64,000 nt of DNA. Source: Methylovulum miyakonense HT12. Its GTDB lineage: Bacteria; Pseudomonadota; Gammaproteobacteria; Methylococcales; Methylomonadaceae. The DNA is taken from contig NZ_KB913025.1 in assembly GCF_000384075.1 (NCBI RefSeq), positions 2,316,690 to 2,380,689 on the forward strand, written 5' to 3'. The notes beneath the pieces are model-generated. The model searched no databases and was not told where the DNA came from. It worked only from the letters and a program-made list of their open reading frames with translations. Below are positions 26,607 to 35,286 of this stretch, in pieces. The position numbers and the translations under genes are program-made. How positions within the stretch are numbered: position 1 is the first letter of the stretch; each line of letters begins with the position of its first letter.

Positions 26607-28907
26607 TTATATGTAGAACCAAGGTAATTGAATTTGTGTGACCATAGATATTGGAAATGTTTTCTCCCCCTTAAGTAAGGATTCCAGCTTAATTTCACCT
26701 TCAGGTTTACATTGAAGAGTGTAAGCTCTCCGAAGTCTAGTGTTGGGATTTTTCTGCTTCGGAAAAATGCGTAGTTCACGTTCTCCATTAGGTTTGGGAT
26801 CGCCAAGTCTTATCGCCTGAATAGCCGTTCCGGATAAAGGTACTGTACACAAATTCAAGTTGTTCAGTGGTTGAGTCAATTTCCCTACATATGTCCGACG
26901 TATAAGAGTACCATTTTGATCAGCTTCTTTAACTTCAATGGCGTAATTCCGAACGGCAGCAACTTTAACAAGGTCAATCACCCCAGTTCCGGCCTTTTCG
27001 GTTTGGCTTGTCGGATCGTATAATGGCCATGTTGCTGCCCCGAGACGGTCTCTTATATCGGCAATCTTATTAATGCCAAAAGACCACAGAATACCAGCCG
27101 CTAAAGCGGCATAGGGGGATGCAAATGAAGTAGCTGGTTCTATTGATGAAGCATCTCTTCCTAAGATGTCTATGGCATACGTTGCTTCGCCTGGAGCGTA
27201 AAATTTAACAGTGCGATCCCCATAAGCGGAGTAACTTGATCTTATGAGTTCTCTTGTTGCTGCGCCAACGACTAATGTGCGTAATGCGGTTCGCTTATCG
27301 CCGACTATTTCAATATCACCTAGAGAAGCTGGAAAAGTTGAGGTTTCATCAAGATCAATAGGGCTATTTCCAGATGGAAGAACTATCAATTTTTCGCGAT
27401 CACCCAATGTTTCTTTCATAATTGACACAAATGTATTAGAACCGCTACTGATTGGAATGTAACTAAAGTTTATTATATTTACTCTTGTATCTAAATACTC
27501 GTATGCTTTCACAATATCACCATCAGCCGGATTAGTATTTGAAGACGGTGAACACATGTCAAGCATCCTGAAAAAAACAATCCGTGGTAAGAGGTGATTG
27601 GTATCTATATTAACTTTACGCGCTCCCATTCCTGAAGCAATAGACGATACAATAGAGCCATGACTAGCCTGCATTAGCGATTCAACATTCCAAGATGAAT
27701 ATAAGTTTTGGTCTTTACAGAGACTAATATCGCCAGTTGGTTGTAGTTCATTTCCACGTACAATACCGGCACCTAAAAAGTCATCAATAAATCCGTTTTC
27801 ATCTTCATCTCTCTCGGTTGGCTCCGGTTCCGAAGCAGGCGGCTCTTGTTCAATTTTTTCATCAAAGGCTGTCGGCAAAATAGGCGCTCCTTTTGCATCA
27901 GCTAAACCGTTATCTGCTACACCAATTACGGTGGTATGGATATGTCTGCTTTCATTATTCAGAATTGCTACGAGAAGATCCACATCGTAAGGCCATTGCT
28001 CTAGTGCTACTGGAACATTCTGCTTAACCAAAGGTATTGTGGCCGTTTCGCCTTGAATTTGAATATTTGCCCGGTAGTGAATATCATGATCAGCAAAAAC
28101 CTCATTATTCTCCCATGATTCGGTTGATACAGATGCGGACGGCATTTTAATAGAGTTTAAATAATCAAATACTTCTTCAGAATGATTAAAATTAGTTTGC
28201 GTATCAATTCTTGGTTCAATAACCTCGAGTTTAGATTCCGAATTTCCAGCATTAGATGCAGGTGTATTGTCAAGGACATACACGCCATGCTTTAATAAAC
28301 ATGCTTCTTCATTTTCTTTTATACAATCAATTGCTTCAGCAATTTTAGATATTAAATCATCTCTGTTGGTAACACTTTCTGGTATCGTAGATATATCAGT
28401 CCACAAAGGCATTTCAGGTAATTTGACAATATCACCTATCTGCAAATCAGTGGCTTTTTGATCTGAATTTAACAATACTTTCTTGACTGCATCTGGCTTA
28501 AGACCTCTGCTAACAACAATTCCTTCCAAAGTATTTCCTTTTTTTACTTTGATTTTCGAGTTGTTCTTTATTTGTATACAAGGTGCAAAACTTATTTTTG
28601 TGCCTGCGCCATTTGGTAGTGGCTCTGATGATACTAAATTTGGTAAATGATAACCTCCGCAACGTTTTGTGAGATATTCTTGAGCTGTTTCGCCAGAGGC
28701 AATAATACCCTCAACTGGTTTTGAAATTCGTGCAAGAACAGCGTTCACTTGTGCGGCCCACTTTGGATTGACACGTAATGTAAATTTAGTTGAAAGCGGG
28801 TTAATTGAATGATTTTTTCCTGTTGATTCTTTGGAAGAGCTTAATTGCGATGTCGATGAAATTATAATCACTAATACGATTCGCAAACATATCGAATTTA
28901 CCAACAT
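26607..28907 (-). CDS. Secreted subtilisin-like (S8) protease with LysM-like domain, 766 aa
   Basis: Begins MLVNSICLRIVLVIIISST, an export signal. Residues 118-163 look like a LysM fold (KVKKGNTLEGIVVSRGLKPD ... LQIGDIVKLPE), suggesting attachment to peptidoglycan. The S8 catalytic domain is complete: Asp332 (VIGVADNGLAD), His416 (ASHGSIVSSIASG), the oxyanion Asn514 (PSGNSP) and Ser594 (ATSFASP). An acidic stretch (PEPTERDEDENGF) sits between Asp and His, as in calcium-binding insertions. The final 150 residues are unassigned. First Met precedes a weak ribosome site. AT-rich relative to the tra genes. Follows the trypsin-like gene by 14 bp on the same strand, so the two are co-transcribed. 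Confidence 0.85.
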   Translation of the reverse strand: MLVNSICLRIVLVIIISSTSQLSSSKESTGKNHSINPLSTKFTLRVNPKWAAQVNAVLARISKPVEGIIASGETAQEYLTKRCGGYHLPNLVSSEPLPNGAGTKISFAPCIQIKNNSKIKVKKGNTLEGIVVSRGLKPDAVKKVLLNSDQKATDLQIGDIVKLPEMPLWTDISTIPESVTNRDDLISKIAEAIDCIKENEEACLLKHGVYVLDNTPASNAGNSESKLEVIEPRIDTQTNFNHSEEVFDYLNSIKMPSASVSTESWENNEVFADHDIHYRANIQIQGETATIPLVKQNVPVALEQWPYDVDLLVAILNNESRHIHTTVIGVADNGLADAKGAPILPTAFDEKIEQEPPASEPEPTERDEDENGFIDDFLGAGIVRGNELQPTGDISLCKDQNLYSSWNVESLMQASHGSIVSSIASGMGARKVNIDTNHLLPRIVFFRMLDMCSPSSNTNPADGDIVKAYEYLDTRVNIINFSYIPISSGSNTFVSIMKETLGDREKLIVLPSGNSPIDLDETSTFPASLGDIEIVGDKRTALRTLVVGAATRELIRSSYSAYGDRTVKFYAPGEATYAIDILGRDASSIEPATSFASPYAALAAGILWSFGINKIADIRDRLGAATWPLYDPTSQTEKAGTGVIDLVKVAAVRNYAIEVKEADQNGTLIRRTYVGKLTQPLNNLNLCTVPLSGTAIQAIRLGDPKPNGERELRIFPKQKNPNTRLRRAYTLQCKPEGEIKLESLLKGEKTFPISMVTQIQLPWFYI

Positions 28908-28921
28908 AAATTATTACCTTT

Positions 28922-29968
28922 TCAGAATCGGCAATTTTGGATTCGCGTGAAGTGCCGCGAGTTTATACCACAAGCTGCTACTTTTTGATCTTCAATCCAC
29001 TTTTCTGCCCATGTAAGAAAATCCGGCCCTCCAATTGCGGAGACTAATGACGATCCGTAAATTTTTGTGGAAGCATTCTTGTAAAAGACACGGGAATTAA
29101 CCCCTACAATCATTCGTTGAGCAAATCCGCTCGCACTTGCCCTACGAACAAATGCTGGCCCACCACTATCGCCCGGACAAAGATTGGCCTTATCGGGATC
29201 GTCAATGGTAAAGAAATTATTATTTTCTATGTCACTGTAGAATTTGATGTAATCTTTGCCATATTTTAAACGAAGCTTCGTGGCAGATTTTGATGTTTCA
29301 TCAATAATCGTTTCGCCGATACGGTATTTTCCATCGGTTTGTTTATTTTCAACTATGTCACTGACACAACCATAACCGGTTAATATTAATGTTTTATTGA
29401 CAAAACGGCTCATTTCAGAAGTGTCAATCGTTTCGTATTTAAAACCTACAGGTTCTTTAAAAGGTTTATCAATTTTACATAAGGCGAAATCTGCTGAGAC
29501 ATCGCTTTTGTCTTGGTAGCGGTGATGCTGTTTGCATGAAGTATTATAATTTGTTCCTTGATAAGTAAAACTGACTGTTCGATCATCCGGAACGCAATGC
29601 GCTGCCGTGAGAATAACCATTGGGCCGATTAGTGCTGCGGTGCAAGCGGCCGTTCCTTCTGGTGTCTTGAACGTTGCATAGAGCGAAGCCGGCCAATCGT
29701 TGGAAACGGCTTCACGTCCACCACGAAGTTGCGGCATGAATCCTGTCGGTGTTTGCTTAAGGTCAAGTACTGCCTTATAAACGACACCACTATCAGGTCG
29801 ATAGTTAGGGGCTACAATAACATTCTGGTTGCTTGATTGCGATACTACCCCAGTAGTCAGTGCTATCATCCTTGATTCCGAAAATTCAGTGGTCGTCGTT
29901 GTAGACGAGCTACAGGCTTGAAAAATAAAAAAACAGAACAGGATTATGAAAGAAATAAATTTGTTCAT
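28922..29968 (-). CDS. Trypsin-like (S1) serine protease lipoprotein
   Basis: 348 aa. N-terminus MNKFISFIILFCFFIFQACSSS is a lipoprotein signal with Cys19 as lipid site, followed by a Thr-rich spacer. Chymotrypsin-fold domain with intact triad: His124 (LTAAHC), Asp160 (SADFALC) and Ser268 (CPGDSGGP). The preceding PQLRGGREAVSNDWPASL resembles the zymogen activation/IVGG region, so proteolytic maturation is possible. Membrane-anchored in the periplasm or outer membrane. It lies between a lipoprotein gene and an S8 protease gene on the same strand; a proteolytic cascade is conceivable but is inference. Confidence 0.88.
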   Translation of the reverse strand: MNKFISFIILFCFFIFQACSSSTTTTTEFSESRMIALTTGVVSQSSNQNVIVAPNYRPDSGVVYKAVLDLKQTPTGFMPQLRGGREAVSNDWPASLYATFKTPEGTAACTAALIGPMVILTAAHCVPDDRTVSFTYQGTNYNTSCKQHHRYQDKSDVSADFALCKIDKPFKEPVGFKYETIDTSEMSRFVNKTLILTGYGCVSDIVENKQTDGKYRIGETIIDETSKSATKLRLKYGKDYIKFYSDIENNNFFTIDDPDKANLCPGDSGGPAFVRRASASGFAQRMIVGVNSRVFYKNASTKIYGSSLVSAIGGPDFLTWAEKWIEDQKVAACGINSRHFTRIQNCRF

Positions 29969-30041
29969 ATTGGTCTACCGCTTTACTTTAAAAAAGACAT
30001 GAGTGGTATTTTTTCGATTTGACAATCAGTTCGAAAAATTT

Positions 30042-30064
30042 AATCATTCCCTCATGGAATGATT
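30042..30064 (-). terminator. Hairpin between the lipoprotein and S1 protease genes
   Basis: 9-bp stem AATCATTCC / GGAATGATT with a 5-base loop. On the minus strand it is followed by AAATTTTTCG. It lies 17 bp after the lipoprotein gene stop, so it may terminate or attenuate transcription before the protease genes. Confidence 0.6.
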
Positions 30065-30080
30065 CTATGTATCATTAAAT

Positions 30081-31202
30081 TTATTTCTTTTCCTCAATTA
30101 TATCTTGCAGTTTTTGTCCGCCCTTTGATACCCACTCTTCACTCGTTTCAATAATCTTGATCGCTTCTGAAGTATCTCTTTCGGTAACTTTGACAGTCAC
30201 TTTAAAATTTCCTGCTGGAGTACCGACATATCTCTCTACTGCGTCCGAAATTGGCGGTGCGAGCATCCAACCTGAATCATTCTGAAGATTGTCAGAATCC
30301 AGTTTTTTTGCATCGCTCAAATCGTAACCAGATATATTAGTTTTAAACGAAGCGATAGTTTTCGGTCCATTAAATTCTTTCCCTTTATCTGTCCAGTAAG
30401 CTTCCATATTAAAATCAAGCTCTACATCAACTGTATTATTAGAGATATTGAACAATTTCATTAATAATGTTGGTGGAAAAAACCAAGTACCCAATTGGTT
30501 GCTCAACACCTTTGCCTTTGCATAAGGCATTTCAAAATATAGAGGTTTAACTTGAAAAAATCGTCCATCTGATGAATGCATTAGCCCGTATTGGGTAAGT
30601 GCTGCTGTGTTTGATCCTGTAATTTCACGTTTTAGTTCGAACCCTATGTAATTAGGCTTTAATGTGAAACCTTCTGCCGTTTGCTCTCCTTTCTCCCCTC
30701 CTGTAAGAATGCAATTTACTTTTTGTCGTGTAGCGGGAGTGACAGACTGCCAATATTTGTCATCAATGAGCCTGCCGGTATATTGAGCGGTATATAATGT
30801 TTTTTCTTCTTCGAATTTTTTCTTGACAAAATCGGTAGCCAAACCGACAGCCGCGCTTGCTAGAAGTGCAAGCGGCGCAGCAACATCAACAGTCGGTCCA
30901 GAAGGTTTAGGAGGTTTGCATTCATCCACAGTTTTCGTTTGTAAGAATATAGCGTCACACGATAGTTTTGCATCTTTATGATATGTCTTTTTATAATTAT
31001 CAATAAAACTGCACATTTTATCTAATTTAGTTGATGAATCGCATATAGCGGGCAAACTATTGCATTTTAGTGGCGTTAAAGATACTTTTTCTCCTGTTTT
31101 CTTATTTGAACTGGTATGTGCAGGAAGAAAAATAGTACAACCACTAGCTAATGCAGATAGAAAGGTGATAAACAGAAAACGGTTAAAATTGATTGTTGTC
31201 AT
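30081..31202 (-). CDS. Lipoprotein of unknown function, 373 aa
   Basis: The start at 31202 (MTTINFNRFLFITF) has GGAG 10 bp upstream; an earlier Met at 31214 does not. Lipobox ALASGC, then a Thr/Ser/Lys spacer. The N-terminal part holds several Cys (CNSLPAICDSS, MCSFI, LSCDAIFL, ECKPPKPSGP), then a hydrophobic Ala/Leu stretch (AAPLALLASAAVGLA). The rest is beta-rich with GFELKREITGSNTA and VKVTERDTSEAIKIIE. No family recognised. First gene of an AT-rich minus-strand set with two secreted serine proteases; possible substrate, inhibitor or anchor of them. Confidence 0.7.
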   Translation of the reverse strand: MTTINFNRFLFITFLSALASGCTIFLPAHTSSNKKTGEKVSLTPLKCNSLPAICDSSTKLDKMCSFIDNYKKTYHKDAKLSCDAIFLQTKTVDECKPPKPSGPTVDVAAPLALLASAAVGLATDFVKKKFEEEKTLYTAQYTGRLIDDKYWQSVTPATRQKVNCILTGGEKGEQTAEGFTLKPNYIGFELKREITGSNTAALTQYGLMHSSDGRFFQVKPLYFEMPYAKAKVLSNQLGTWFFPPTLLMKLFNISNNTVDVELDFNMEAYWTDKGKEFNGPKTIASFKTNISGYDLSDAKKLDSDNLQNDSGWMLAPPISDAVERYVGTPAGNFKVTVKVTERDTSEAIKIIETSEEWVSKGGQKLQDIIEEKK

Positions 31203-31819
31203 GAACCACTCCAAGATTATTTTTTTAATTGCTTAGCTACTAATTATGGCCATCAAATCTCAAAAAAATATACATCCTTGAATGTCAATGATAGGTCTGT
31301 AAGAAAATCTGACTTTTGCAATGGCACATTAGGACTATTGAAACTGATGACCAATTGAAATAATAACTTAAATTGTTTTTTTACAACATATAATTTTGCT
31401 ATAACTTTGAGATGATTTAGATGATAAGTTAATACTGTCCAAAAAATCGAAAAATGGATTTGTTTATGGACTTCATGGTGTTTTGGGAATTTGGTATTCG
31501 CTGACAGTCTGTAATTGCAGCGGTTGGCTATGGAAACAAGCGCAAGTAAGATTCCTAGCGGGCTGAAGGTTGTAAATTGTTTAGGCAACGAGCATTTACT
31601 ATTCACATAGCGATTATTAAAAGCTATGCCTGGGGGTCTGCTTACCCACAAGATTATCCAAGATAATATGTATTCATTCACAGTCAGGTTTGGGTCGATT
31701 ACTGACGATCAGCTTCCTTTTAAATGGATAATTTCCAGCGACTGCTTTCGATTAACTTCTGGGGTTCCTGCCACAATTTTTGATGGCAAGTTTGACTGAA
31801 ATACCCACGATCAAAGCCT
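31203..31819. other. AT-rich spacer before the replication origin
   Basis: About 600 bp. The only long frame (31253-31681, minus) lacks a ribosome site and reads like random AT-rich sequence, so it is not annotated. The promoter of the lipoprotein gene should lie near 31210-31300. Nothing else recognised. Confidence 0.5.
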
Positions 31820-32140
31820 ATCCAGATTATTCACAATCTCGTCATCCCTATGTTAAGATTAAAAAAAGATTATATATAGATTAGCAGGCGGTTTTTTGCC
31901 GTTATTAAAATCGCTGTAAGCCACGCTAATCATGATCTACAGAGATCTTAATAAATCACCCTGGGGTCGGTCGAATGCCGTGTCAAATGTCAGCCGAATG
32001 CCGTGCTTTTTGTCAGTCGAATGCCGTGGGGTGTCAGCCCAATGCCGTTACTTCGTCAGTCGAATGCCGTGTCAGCGTCGGTCGGATGCCGTGTCTTAGT
32101 GGTATAGGCGTACCTAAAATTGCGTCAGCCGAATGCCGTT
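31820..32140. other. oriV: Plasmid replication origin (oriV) with iterons, DnaA box and AT-rich region
   Basis: Seven 16-bp iterons, consensus GTCAGYCGAATGCCGT, start at 31966, 31989, 32012, 32033, 32055, 32077 and 32124. The first six repeat every 21-23 bp (two helical turns); the last gap of 47 is about twice that. A perfect DnaA box TTATTCACA lies at 31827-31835, and an A/T-only-like run at about 31856-31885 could melt. The block lies 5 bp beyond the 3' end of the TrfA-type initiator. The 22-bp phasing recalls RK2 oriV, where TrfA binds its iterons. Strong evidence of an autonomous replicon. Confidence 0.92.
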
Positions 32141-32144
32141 ATTT

Positions 32145-32999
32145 TTAACCGGATTGTTTGTTGTCCAGATGGCGTTGCTGGCTGGGGGTGGGGGGCTTTT
32201 TGATCTTTACGATGTCTCCGTCGATCACAAAATGTTCGACTATACCGATAGCAGCCAGCGTGTCCAGCGCTTTACGAAGCCTAAGTTTAAAATCACGCAA
32301 GTTTTGGGTGACGCTGCCGCTCAGACGATAGATGGTGCTGATCTTCAGCGGATAAGGCGCTGCATGGGAAGATAAAAAACCGTGCAGCCACAACGCCAAG
32401 GGTTGTTTGCGCAATTTTTGCCGCTGGGCAAATTCAATGTGCGTATAACCCTCCTCAAACAACCGTAGCATCGACTCGGTAAGCTCGACCACATAACGCT
32501 GGGTGGCTTCGTCGCGGTAATACCGAAGAAAGCCTTTTTCACCAAAGCTATCCCGGCCATGAAACGTCATTTCGACAAAAGCACCACCCAATCGCGCCAT
32601 GACTTCCTTGAGCCATTCGTGTTGGCTTTTGCCGGTACCTTTGCCGAGTGCGGTCAGCAGGGCGTAGGCACTGAAGGTGACACTGAAACCCGGCAACTGT
32701 TGTCTGGACAGATGCACGATGTGCAGCCAGACATCCAGATCCGACTGGTTCAGTTGTACACCCAAATACCGGACTTCGATACCGTCCACCGAAGCCAATA
32801 ATGTGCGTTTTTTGTAGGCGATGCGTTCATTGCCCTGGATGCCGGCAAATAAAGCGCTACGCAGACAGGCGTTTGGCGTGCCACGCATGGTTGCTGGCCA
32901 ATTGGGGATCGCGGCCAGCGGTTCGACAACGCGTGATTGCGTTTTTTTGCGTTTGACTAATTGTTCGAATCTGTCGGTGAGATTACTGATCAACGCCAT
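32145..32999 (-). CDS. trfA: TrfA-family plasmid replication initiator
   Basis: 284 aa. Family features in order: PNACLRSALFAGIQG (TrfA RSALF), EVRYLGVQLNQSDLDVW, LPGFSVTFSAYALL, the winged-helix region LALWLHGFLSSHAAPYPLKISTIYRLSGS, and the C-terminal GIVEHFVIDGDIVKIKK. It binds iterons and opens the origin with DnaA. Its recognition repeats lie directly beyond its 3' end. Transcribed away from traI with start codons head to head, so the promoters of trfA and traI must be embedded in each other's coding ends. Confidence 0.93.
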   Translation of the reverse strand: MALISNLTDRFEQLVKRKKTQSRVVEPLAAIPNWPATMRGTPNACLRSALFAGIQGNERIAYKKRTLLASVDGIEVRYLGVQLNQSDLDVWLHIVHLSRQQLPGFSVTFSAYALLTALGKGTGKSQHEWLKEVMARLGGAFVEMTFHGRDSFGEKGFLRYYRDEATQRYVVELTESMLRLFEEGYTHIEFAQRQKLRKQPLALWLHGFLSSHAAPYPLKISTIYRLSGSVTQNLRDFKLRLRKALDTLAAIGIVEHFVIDGDIVKIKKPPTPSQQRHLDNKQSG

Positions 33000-35286
33000 C
33001 GAGCACGCCTTATCCTTGCCGGATGACCTCTACCACACCATCGCCGCACCGGTCATTGAACGCTATGCCGCCTTCAGCCATCTGTTGCCGGCATCGGAGT
33101 CGCATCATCATCGCGGTGCGGGCGGTTTGTTCCGGCATGGACTGGAAGTCGCCCACTGGGCCACCCAAGCGGCGCAAGGCTGTTTGTTTGCCACCCATGC
33201 GACACCGCGCGAACGTAAAGAGCAAGAACTGCGCTGGCGTTTGGCGGTGTGTTTTGCCGGATTGCTGCATGACATCGGCAAACCCGTTTCAGATATGGCG
33301 GTTGTGGACAGGCACGGTGAATATACCTGGAACCCTTGTGATGAAAACCTGACTGATTGGGCAAACCAAAACGGCATCGACCGTTATTTCTTGCGCTGGC
33401 GGGAAAACCGCCACAAACGCCATGAACAGTTCTCGGCGTTGGTGATCGAACGTGTACTGACCCGGGCATCCCGATCTTACATACTGGCTCCAGGCCCCGA
33501 CATCATGCAGGCCATGCTGGAAACGATCCATGGCCTGGATCGTGGCGCAAAATTGTCTGAACTGGTCATGGCGGCGGATTGTAAAAGCGTCGAACGTGAC
33601 CTGAAAGCCCATCACCATAGCGCCGATCCGGCCATGGGGATGCCGGTGGAAAAATACCTGTTCGATGCCATGCGGCGTTTGATCAAATCCGGGCATTGGC
33701 TGGCCAATGATAAAGGCGCTCGCCTCTGGCGCTTCAAGGAAGGCCTTCATATTGTCTGGCGCACCGGCGCCCAGGACATTGTTGAGCTACTTGCGAAAGA
33801 CAAAGTCCCCGGCATCCCACGGGATGAAGACACTTTGGCCGATATCCTGATCGAGCGGGGCTTGGCCATCCCGAAAATCTTGCCCGATGGCCGGCAATAC
33901 CGCTATTGGCGGATGCAGCCACAAGGCTTGGAGGTGACCTTGTACATGCTACGTTTGGCATCCACGGAATTGGTGTTTAGTAACGAACCGCCCGTTATCG
34001 TTGAGGGGGTTGAAGCTTCTGATGAGGCTGAGACAACTATTATCGCTACGTCGGGGCAAGACGCTACAAGACTGGAATCCCAACCGGATGGGCAGATTGA
34101 CCATGCTATTACCGACCCTATTTTTGCAACACCACCCGATAAGGAAAACCGTCAGGATAATCCCAACCAATCGGCTATTCGCCAATCGGTTGACACTGCG
34201 TTGCTTCCGGCAGGCCTGGACGAACCGGAAACAAGTGCAGATACTGAAGCTCCCCGACAGGATAAGCTGTCCGCCGAAATCATTGGCACAGCCAAAAAAT
34301 CCAAAAGGCTAAGCAGTCCGTCCCAGCTTGAGGAAAAGAGCGTACTACCCATCAACAACCCCCAGCCCGAAGCCGATCCCATCGACATCGCCCGCAACCG
34401 GCTACAAGCCCAAGGTCTGGTGGGAGAGTGGCTCATTCAGATTAGCCATGAACTTAACACCGGACGGTTAAGACTGGGAACCGACGTCTTGGAGTCCCAA
34501 GGCAAGTGCTTGCTGGCGTTTCCGGGCATCGCCCAACAGCTGGCTATTGAACCCAATCTCTTCATCAAAACCTTGGAGGAAAAAGGTTGGCTGGTCACCG
34601 ACATTCTTTCGCCAATGCGCAAGGTGCAGGTGATCCATCAGGTGCGTGGTGTGCTCTTGGCAACGGAACCCAGTGGGTTTTTGAAACAATTGTTTACGGT
34701 TTCCAACTTGCCTGTAACCCCGGCACTACCCGAGCAGTTACCCAAACTGGCTAAACCAACTACCGCCAAGGGCAATAAAAAAACCTCGCCGAGCAAGCCT
34801 GAAAAATCCGGCAAAACGCAGGATCGTACCCAAACGGCTGTGACGGCAACTGAAAAAGTTGATCCGACCGGGACACTGCCAGCCAAACCAATCTCGGCTA
34901 AATCAGCACCCAGCAAAACCCAGGCTATTACCCAAGCCAAACCTCAGCCTGTAGCTAAGTCAGACATGACGGAAAACCCCGTTAAGCAATATGCCGCAGT
35001 GGAAGCCTTATCATCTAAACCTACTACCGGTCAGCATTCAAACCTCAACACGCCATCGGGTAGCCAAGCGGTCATGGCATTAATCGACCAACTACGAAAA
35101 GCCAAAGCTTCCTCCTCATCAGCAGTTGCAACAGACTATGCTTGGTGTAACGTGGAAGAGTCCGACATAGCCCAGTGCTTGCAACAGCATCCCAGCCTCA
35201 AGCGCAGCGCCTTGTTACGGGAGATGGCCAGCCACCCAAATTGCCGCATGGATGAGGGTGGTTTCAAGGTCAGAATCCAGCCATGA
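32977..35286 (+). CDS. traI: TraI, MOB-H relaxase with HD domain
   Basis: Nicks oriT and leads the transferred strand. The N-terminal third carries the MOB-H/TraI_2 core: VIERYAAFSHLLPASESHHHRGAGG, GLFRHGLEVAHWA, then LLHDIGKPVSDM and RWRENRHKRHEQFSAL, strikingly like SXT/R391 TraI; these His/Asp residues are the metal-binding HD sites. The middle is a long Pro/Thr/Lys-rich linker; the C-terminus (WCNVEESDIAQCLQQHPSL) is conserved in relatives. The start is uncertain: the frame opens at 32821, but that part is antisense to trfA. GTG 32977 gives VRLLINAIEHAL, about 769 aa, with no strong ribosome site. Shorter than SXT TraI at the N-terminus. The stop overlaps traD. Confidence 0.93.
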   Translation: MRLLINAIEHALSLPDDLYHTIAAPVIERYAAFSHLLPASESHHHRGAGGLFRHGLEVAHWATQAAQGCLFATHATPRERKEQELRWRLAVCFAGLLHDIGKPVSDMAVVDRHGEYTWNPCDENLTDWANQNGIDRYFLRWRENRHKRHEQFSALVIERVLTRASRSYILAPGPDIMQAMLETIHGLDRGAKLSELVMAADCKSVERDLKAHHHSADPAMGMPVEKYLFDAMRRLIKSGHWLANDKGARLWRFKEGLHIVWRTGAQDIVELLAKDKVPGIPRDEDTLADILIERGLAIPKILPDGRQYRYWRMQPQGLEVTLYMLRLASTELVFSNEPPVIVEGVEASDEAETTIIATSGQDATRLESQPDGQIDHAITDPIFATPPDKENRQDNPNQSAIRQSVDTALLPAGLDEPETSADTEAPRQDKLSAEIIGTAKKSKRLSSPSQLEEKSVLPINNPQPEADPIDIARNRLQAQGLVGEWLIQISHELNTGRLRLGTDVLESQGKCLLAFPGIAQQLAIEPNLFIKTLEEKGWLVTDILSPMRKVQVIHQVRGVLLATEPSGFLKQLFTVSNLPVTPALPEQLPKLAKPTTAKGNKKTSPSKPEKSGKTQDRTQTAVTATEKVDPTGTLPAKPISAKSAPSKTQAITQAKPQPVAKSDMTENPVKQYAAVEALSSKPTTGQHSNLNTPSGSQAVMALIDQLRKAKASSSSAVATDYAWCNVEESDIAQCLQQHPSLKRSALLREMASHPNCRMDEGGFKVRIQP

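Noticed and set aside
31253-31681. Minus-strand open frame of 142 codons before oriV
   Set aside because: No ribosome site, composition like random AT-rich DNA, no recognisable motif; judged non-coding.
31966-32139. Iterons as a CRISPR array
   Set aside because: Spacers would be only about 6 bp; repeat period of 22 bp next to a replication initiator fits iterons.
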